From NCBI RefSeq assembly GCF_002295065.1, contig NZ_NSGG01000001.1, forward strand, positions 582,553 to 646,552: 64,000 nucleotides of DNA, read 5' to 3'. The notes under the pieces were generated by a model. That model had not been told where the DNA came from, did no database searches, and worked only from the letters and a program-made list of their open reading frames with translations. Origin of the DNA: Mesorhizobium sp. WSM3859 (GTDB lineage: Bacteria > Pseudomonadota > Alphaproteobacteria > Rhizobiales > Rhizobiaceae). The number at the start of each line of letters is the position of its first letter. The first letter of the stretch is position 1. Shown in pieces: positions 59,655-64,000 of this stretch. The translations under genes were made by a program, and so were the position numbers.

Positions 59655-60446
59655 TCAATCATCATAGCTGTGCCCGGCCCTCAACCCATCCCGCACGCGC
59701 GCGGCGATCGCCAAAAACTCCGGCGTCTCGCGGATGTCGAGCGGCCGCTCCTTCGGCAGCGTCGATTCGATGATGTCGGTGACGCGGCCCGGCCGTGGCG
59801 ACATCACCACGATGCGGGTCGACAGATACACCGCCTCGGGGATCGAATGGGTGACGAAGCAGATCGTCTTGTTGGTCCGCGCCCAGAGGTCGAGGAGCTG
59901 TTCGTTGAGATGGTCGCGCACGATCTCGTCCAGCGCGCCGAACGGCTCGTCCATCAACAAAAGGTCCGCGTCGAAGGCGAGCGCGCGAGCGATCGACGCG
60001 CGCTGCTGCATGCCGCCGGAAAGCTGCCAGGGATATTTCTTCTCGAAGCCCGAGAGATTGACAAGTTCCAGCGTGCGCTTGATGCGCTTCGCCTGCTCGG
60101 CCTGGCTGAGCCCGATGATCTCCAGCGGCAATCCCACATTGCGCTCGATGGTGCGCCACGGGAACAAGGCGGCCGCCTGGAAGACATAGCCGTAAGCGCG
60201 CTTCTCGCGCGCCTGCTCGGGCGTCATGCCGTTGACGGAGATTGTCCCGGATGTCGCTCTTTCCAGATCGGCAATGACGCGCAGCAAGGTCGTCTTGCCG
60301 CAGCCGGACGGGCCGATGAAGGAGACGAATTCGCCCTTGCCGATGGTCAGGTCGACATTGGACAGCGCCTGCACCGGACCGTCATTGGTCTGGAAGGTGA
60401 GGCCGAGCTTGCTTGCCGAAACGACGGCTGGCGGCTGTTCGGTCAT
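59655..60446 (-). CDS. ABC importer ATP-binding protein
   Basis: Cytoplasmic ATPase of the nitrate/sulfonate/taurine (SsuB/TauB/ThiZ) subfamily. The 263-residue product has Walker A GPSGCGKTT (about 42-50), signature LSGGMQQR, Walker B LLLMDEPFGALDE and the switch His in CFVTHSIPEA. It is the promoter-proximal gene of the importer set, ahead of repeat DNA and two permeases. Confidence 0.94.
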   Translation of the reverse strand: MTEQPPAVVSASKLGLTFQTNDGPVQALSNVDLTIGKGEFVSFIGPSGCGKTTLLRVIADLERATSGTISVNGMTPEQAREKRAYGYVFQAAALFPWRTIERNVGLPLEIIGLSQAEQAKRIKRTLELVNLSGFEKKYPWQLSGGMQQRASIARALAFDADLLLMDEPFGALDEIVRDHLNEQLLDLWARTNKTICFVTHSIPEAVYLSTRIVVMSPRPGRVTDIIESTLPKERPLDIRETPEFLAIAARVRDGLRAGHSYDD

Positions 60447-60565
60447 TGGCTGCAGCCTGCCTTTCGCAGCCGCTGCCGCGCCGTCCGCAATCCGGTTGAT
60501 TTTATGATAGCGTTGCTTTCCACTCGTCCTGTCCCACCCGATCGACGCCGCCCGGAGCCTTGCCG

Positions 60566-60970
60566 ATGTCGCCTAAACCCACCTGTCATCTCGTTCGACC
60601 CGAAAGCACCTATCAGGGCAAGCAGGGGCTGAGCTATTTCGCCGGCATCGCCGCCGAGACCGTCGGCTCCTCCGGCATCTGCATGCATCTTCTCACCATG
60701 CCGCCCGGCGCGCGCGCCAAGGCGCATATGCATGAAAGCCACGAGACGGCCATCTACGTGCTCTCGGGCGAAGTCCACACCTGGTACGGCGACCGGCTCG
60801 AGCACCACATCGTCGTCAAGGCCGGCGACCTCTTCTACATTCCGGCCGGGGTGCCGCATCTGCCCGCCAATCTGAGCGGGGCGCCGTCCTCGGCGGTCAT
60901 CGCCCGCACCGATCCCAACGAACAGGAAAGCGTCGTCCTGCTGCCGGAACTGGATGGGCTGGTTGCCTGA
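60566..60970 (+). CDS. Cupin-domain protein
   Basis: Small single-domain cupin of 134 residues, with metal-ligand motif 1 HMHESHETAIYVLSGE and motif 2 GDLFYIPAGVPHLPANLS. An in-frame TTG two codons earlier is possible; the ATG at 60566 is preferred. It is divergent from the importer ATPase gene and convergent with the exported protein gene at 60994. An enzyme or sensor role cannot be told apart. Confidence 0.87.
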   Translation: MSPKPTCHLVRPESTYQGKQGLSYFAGIAAETVGSSGICMHLLTMPPGARAKAHMHESHETAIYVLSGEVHTWYGDRLEHHIVVKAGDLFYIPAGVPHLPANLSGAPSSAVIARTDPNEQESVVLLPELDGLVA

Positions 60971-60993
60971 GATGGAGGAAAAGCCTCTCGCCG

Positions 60994-61371
60994 TCATTTG
61001 CACCGGGAGACTTCGCCCATCACATTGCCGTCTTCGTCGGCCACCACCAGCTTCTTGGCACTCTTCGCGCTGCGCTTGATGGTGAACTTGGTCGGCGCCT
61101 GTCCCTCTTCGCCCTCCGCCTCGCATTTCGCCGTCACCACCAGCGATCCGTCGGCCTGGGGCTGCTTGTCGCTGAAGGTGCAGGCGCTGGCCGCCGTGAT
61201 CAGTTCCTTGTCGGTCAAAAGCAGCATCTTGTCGGCGGCGACCTCCTGGCCGTTCCGGTTGATGCAGCCATATTTGTCGCCATAAGGTTTTGAGAGATCG
61301 ATGCCGGCGGCCCATGCATGGCCGGCCGAAAGCACAAAGGCTACGCCTAAAAATAGTCCACCGCACCGCAT
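60994..61371 (-). CDS. Small exported Cys-containing protein of unknown function
   Basis: From the ATG at 61371 it encodes 125 residues with a signal peptide (about 1-22, ending AWAA). Four Cys in the mature part (GCINRNG, ASACTFS, AKCEAEG, SRCK) could form two disulfides. No family recognised. It begins one base after the dihydropyrimidinase stop codon, so it appears to be the last gene of that operon. Confidence 0.7.
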   Translation of the reverse strand: MRCGGLFLGVAFVLSAGHAWAAGIDLSKPYGDKYGCINRNGQEVAADKMLLLTDKELITAASACTFSDKQPQADGSLVVTAKCEAEGEEGQAPTKFTIKRSAKSAKKLVVADEDGNVMGEVSRCK

Positions 61372-61372
61372 C

Positions 61373-62824
61373 TCAGACCCCCGTCGCCGGAATGCCGGTA
61401 CGCTCCACCTTGCGTGGCGCGGAGATCTCCTTCCAGGTCGACAGCGCCCGGTTGACCGCGGCGTTCGGCTCACGGGCGACGAACTCGCCATGCCCGGCCT
61501 TGGCCTTGACGTCCGCTTCCTCGATCGACAATTCGCCGCGCGAGAAGACGAATCGCGGCAGCCCGGTCACCTCGAAACCTTCGAAGACATTGTAGTCGAT
61601 CACCGACTGCTGCTTCTTGGCCGAGATTGTCTTCTTGCGCTTCGGGTCCCACACGATGATGTCGGCGTCGGCGCCTTCGACGATCGCGCCCTTCTTCGGA
61701 TACATGTTGAGGATCTTGGCGATGTTGGTCGAGGTCACCGCGACGAACTCGTTCATCGTCAACCGCCCGGTATTGACGCCGGTCGTCCACAGGACCGGCA
61801 AGCGGTCCTCGAGCCCGCCAGTCCCGTTCGGGATCTTGGTGAAATCGCCGATGCCGTTGCGTTTCTGCTTGGTGGTGAAGGAGCAGTGGTCGGTCGCAAC
61901 CACCTGCAGCGAGCCGGCCTGCAGGCCGGCCCACAGCGAATCCTGGTGCCACTTGCTGCGGAAGGGCGGGCTCATCACGCGTCGCGCCGCATGGTCCCAG
62001 TCCTTGTTGAAATACTCGGTCTCGTCGAGCGTCAGATGCTGAATCAGCGGCTCGCCGAACACCCGCATGCCCTTCTGCCGGGCGCGGCGGATAGCCTCGT
62101 GGCTCTGCTCGCACGAGACATGCACGACATAGAGCGGCACGCCGGCCATGTCGGCGATCATGATGGCCCGGTTTGTCGCCTCGCCTTCCACTTCCGGCGG
62201 ACGCGAATAGGCGTGCCCCTCGGGGCCGTTGTTGCCGGCGGCCAAAAGTTTTTGCGACAGGGCGGCGACCACGTCCCCATTCTCGGCATGCACCAGCGGC
62301 AGCGCGCCGAGATCGGCGCAGCGCTGGAACGACGCATACATCTCGTCATCGTCGACCATCAGCGCGCCCTTATAGGCCATGAAGTGCTTGAATGAGGTGA
62401 TGCCCCGGTCGACCACCGTCGCCATCTCGTCGAACACCTGCTTGCCCCACCAGGTGATGGCCATGTGGAAGGAATAGTCACACGACGCCTTCGAGGTCTT
62501 GTTGTCCCACATCTGCAGCGCTTCCAGCAGCGACTGCTGCGGCGCCGGCAGGCAGAAATCGACCACCATCGTCGTGCCACCGGACAGTGCCGCGCGCGTG
62601 CCGGATTCGAAATCGTCGGCCGAATAAGTGCCCATGAAGGGCATTTCGAGATGGGTGTGCGGATCGATGCCGCCCGGCATGACATAGCAGCCGGTGGCGT
62701 CGAACTCATGATCGCCATGCAGGTTGGAGCCGATGGCGACGATCTTGCCGTGCTGCATCAGCACGTCGGCCTTCCACGTGCGGTCGGCCGTCACGATGGT
62801 GCCGTTGCGGATGACTTTGGTCAT
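61373..62824 (-). CDS. hydA: Dihydropyrimidinase / hydantoinase
   Basis: Zinc amidohydrolase that opens 5,6-dihydrouracil or dihydrothymine rings (second step of reductive pyrimidine breakdown). The 483-residue product has metal ligands His56 and His58 in DPHTHLEMP, a carboxylated-lysine candidate Lys152 in FMAYKGA, LVHAENGD, YVVHVSCEQ and ATDHCSF with the late Asp. I start at the ATG at 62824, where homology starts. It follows a 72-residue gene and the carbamoylase gene, matching the next pathway step. Confidence 0.93.
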   Translation of the reverse strand: MTKVIRNGTIVTADRTWKADVLMQHGKIVAIGSNLHGDHEFDATGCYVMPGGIDPHTHLEMPFMGTYSADDFESGTRAALSGGTTMVVDFCLPAPQQSLLEALQMWDNKTSKASCDYSFHMAITWWGKQVFDEMATVVDRGITSFKHFMAYKGALMVDDDEMYASFQRCADLGALPLVHAENGDVVAALSQKLLAAGNNGPEGHAYSRPPEVEGEATNRAIMIADMAGVPLYVVHVSCEQSHEAIRRARQKGMRVFGEPLIQHLTLDETEYFNKDWDHAARRVMSPPFRSKWHQDSLWAGLQAGSLQVVATDHCSFTTKQKRNGIGDFTKIPNGTGGLEDRLPVLWTTGVNTGRLTMNEFVAVTSTNIAKILNMYPKKGAIVEGADADIIVWDPKRKKTISAKKQQSVIDYNVFEGFEVTGLPRFVFSRGELSIEEADVKAKAGHGEFVAREPNAAVNRALSTWKEISAPRKVERTGIPATGV

Positions 62825-62837
62825 ATCTCTCTCCCAA

Positions 62838-63056
62838 CTATTGGTCCCGCTCGATCGCAATATCGCGATAGACCAAGGCGCCACCCGGGTTCATGTAAAT
62901 TCCCCAGTCGACGTTTTCGCAGAGAAACGCCGCCGCCTTCTCGATCGTGGAAAATCGAACTGCTTTTCCGCGATTGTTCTCGCTCTTTGGAAAGCATTGA
63001 TACAGACCATCGACCGGAACAGCCTCTTGCCCGGTGCTCCGCTTGACGATCTTCAT
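62838..63056 (-). CDS. 72-residue unknown protein in the pyrimidine-degradation operon
   Basis: A small soluble product beginning MKIVKRSTGQEAVPVDG, with three aromatic/hydrophobic patches and two Cys. Its ATG overlaps the upstream carbamoylase stop by 4 bases (ATGA), and it ends 13 bases before the dihydropyrimidinase start. That tight setting supports a real gene. No family recognised; a partner or regulator of either enzyme is possible. Confidence 0.65.
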   Translation of the reverse strand: MKIVKRSTGQEAVPVDGLYQCFPKSENNRGKAVRFSTIEKAAAFLCENVDWGIYMNPGGALVYRDIAIERDQ

Positions 63057-64000
63057 TCGACGATTCCCGCCGTCTCCACCACCGCGTGGAACAAGACGTC
63101 GGCGCCAGCGCTCGCCCATTCCTTGGTGATCTCTTCGGCCTCGTTGTGGCTGAGCCCGTCGACGCAGGGGCACATCACCATCGCGGTCGGCGCGACGCGG
63201 TTGATCCAGCAGGCGTCATGGCCGGCGCCCGAGACGATGTTGCGATGCGAGTAGCCCAGCCTGTCGGCGGCGTCGCGGATCGCCTTGACGCAGTTCTTGT
63301 CGAAGGTGACCGGATCGAAATGACCGACCTGTTCGATCTCATATTTGATGTCGAGCGCATCGCAGATCGTGTCGATGCCTTCGCGGATGCGCCCGTCCAT
63401 GGCGTCGAGCACTTCCTTTTCCGGCGAGCGTATGTCGATGGTGAAGACCGTGCGCCCGGCGATGATGTTGCGCGAGTTCGGATAGGCCTGCATGTGGCCG
63501 ACCGCGCCGACGGCGTCGGGCTGGTAGTCCATGGCGATCTCGTGCACCAGCTCGATGACCCGCGCCATGCCGAGCCCGGCATTGCGGCGCTTCGGCATCG
63601 GCGTCGAGCCGGTATGCGCCTCCTTGCCGGTCAGCGTCACCTGCAGCCATTTCAGGCCCTGGCCGTGGGTGACGACGCCGATGTCGATGCCTTCGTCCTC
63701 CAGGATCGGTCCCTGCTCGATATGCAGTTCGAAGAAAGCGTGGATCTTGCGGTCGCCGACCTTCTCGGTGCCCTTCCAGCCGATGCGTTCGAGCTCCTCG
63801 CCGAACTTTTTGCCGTCCTTGTCGACATGCTGGTAGACATCGGCCTGGTCGAGCACGCCGGCAAAGACGCCGGAGGCCATCATCGCCGGCGCGAAGCGCG
63901 CGCCTTCCTCGTTGGTCCAGTTGGTGACGACGATCGGATGCCTGGTCTTGATGCCGAGATCGTTGAGCGAGCGCACGACTTCCAACCCGCCCAGCACGCC
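63053..64000 (-). CDS. M20 hydrolase: beta-ureidopropionase / N-carbamoyl amino acid hydrolase (partial)
   Basis: Zinc-dependent amidohydrolase that releases the carbamoyl group, the step after dihydropyrimidinase. The window edge removes the N-terminus; 315 residues remain of a usual 410-430. Visible are NEEGARFAPAMMASG, ELHIEQGPILED, GKEAHTGSTPM of the lid domain, and the late GAGHDACWIN metal motif. Allantoate amidohydrolase and L-carbamoylase are alternatives by sequence; its place beside hydA favours a pyrimidine or hydantoin role. Confidence 0.88.
   Translation of the reverse strand, partial: GVLGGLEVVRSLNDLGIKTRHPIVVTNWTNEEGARFAPAMMASGVFAGVLDQADVYQHVDKDGKKFGEELERIGWKGTEKVGDRKIHAFFELHIEQGPILEDEGIDIGVVTHGQGLKWLQVTLTGKEAHTGSTPMPKRRNAGLGMARVIELVHEIAMDYQPDAVGAVGHMQAYPNSRNIIAGRTVFTIDIRSPEKEVLDAMDGRIREGIDTICDALDIKYEIEQVGHFDPVTFDKNCVKAIRDAADRLGYSHRNIVSGAGHDACWINRVAPTAMVMCPCVDGLSHNEAEEITKEWASAGADVLFHAVVETAGIVE

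Overview
The window looks like chromosomal DNA of a Rhizobiales alphaproteobacterium, most likely Mesorhizobium or a close Phyllobacteriaceae relative. This rests on the high GC content, the dcw cluster order with lpxC after ftsZ, a class A RNase P RNA, betaine-lipid genes btaAB, CcrM-type GANTC sites and short rhizobial palindromic repeats. The genus is an inference from family resemblance; no search was run. I see no phage, transposase, CRISPR array, tRNA or rRNA.

Region 1 (1-20.5 kb, all minus strand) is a complete division and cell-wall (dcw) cluster. In transcription order it reads mraZ-rsmH-ftsL-ftsI-murE-murF-mraY-murD-ftsW-murG-murC-murB, a 309-bp regulatory gap, ddl-ftsQ-ftsA-ftsZ, a terminator and a second gap, then lpxC. 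Many junctions are 4-base ATGA overlaps, and ftsL and ftsQ use GTG starts. Two control regions stand out. One is a sigma70-like promoter upstream of mraZ embedded in four (C/T)GGGN repeats with 10-bp period (a candidate MraZ operator). The other is a group of eight GANTC sites in 180 bp ahead of ddl-ftsQAZ.

Region 2 (20.7-25.8 kb) carries a trans-sulfuration PLP enzyme, a ParD/ParE toxin-antitoxin pair, rnpB with a readable promoter, an SLT transglycosylase, an AmpD-type amidase overlapping a TerB-DnaJ protein, and a small lipoprotein.

Region 3 (26-39.8 kb) holds a fused 5-oxoprolinase-type hydantoinase, an acyltransferase 3 membrane protein, btaA-btaB behind a near-consensus PHO box, a class C beta-lactamase-like serine hydrolase, a GH25 lipoprotein, an MltB-type transglycosylase, a group IV ornithine/lysine decarboxylase, an EamA transporter and a 28-residue membrane peptide.

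Region 4 (39.8-55.4 kb) holds metF behind an ArsR-methyltransferase fusion regulator with its own operator-like promoter, trmO, a DUF2293 gene, a class IV transaminase resembling (R)-selective amine transaminases, an SDR, a MOSC protein, an isoprenylcysteine methyltransferase-like protein, a FabH-like synthase, tam, ettA, an RNase T2, an alpha/beta hydrolase, and an overlapping CaiB/BaiF CoA-transferase plus ThDP-enzyme pair.

Region 5 (55.6-64 kb) holds a CHRD-domain protein, an NMT1/THI5-type ABC importer (ATPase, two permeases, binding protein) interrupted by palindromic repeats, a cupin, and an operon of a carbamoylase-type M20 hydrolase (cut by the window edge), a 72-residue unknown and a dihydropyrimidinase. 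Together these suggest pyrimidine or hydantoin uptake and breakdown. Recurrent non-coding elements are three copies of a ~44-bp GCAATTCC...GGAATTGC palindrome and several larger inverted repeats between genes.
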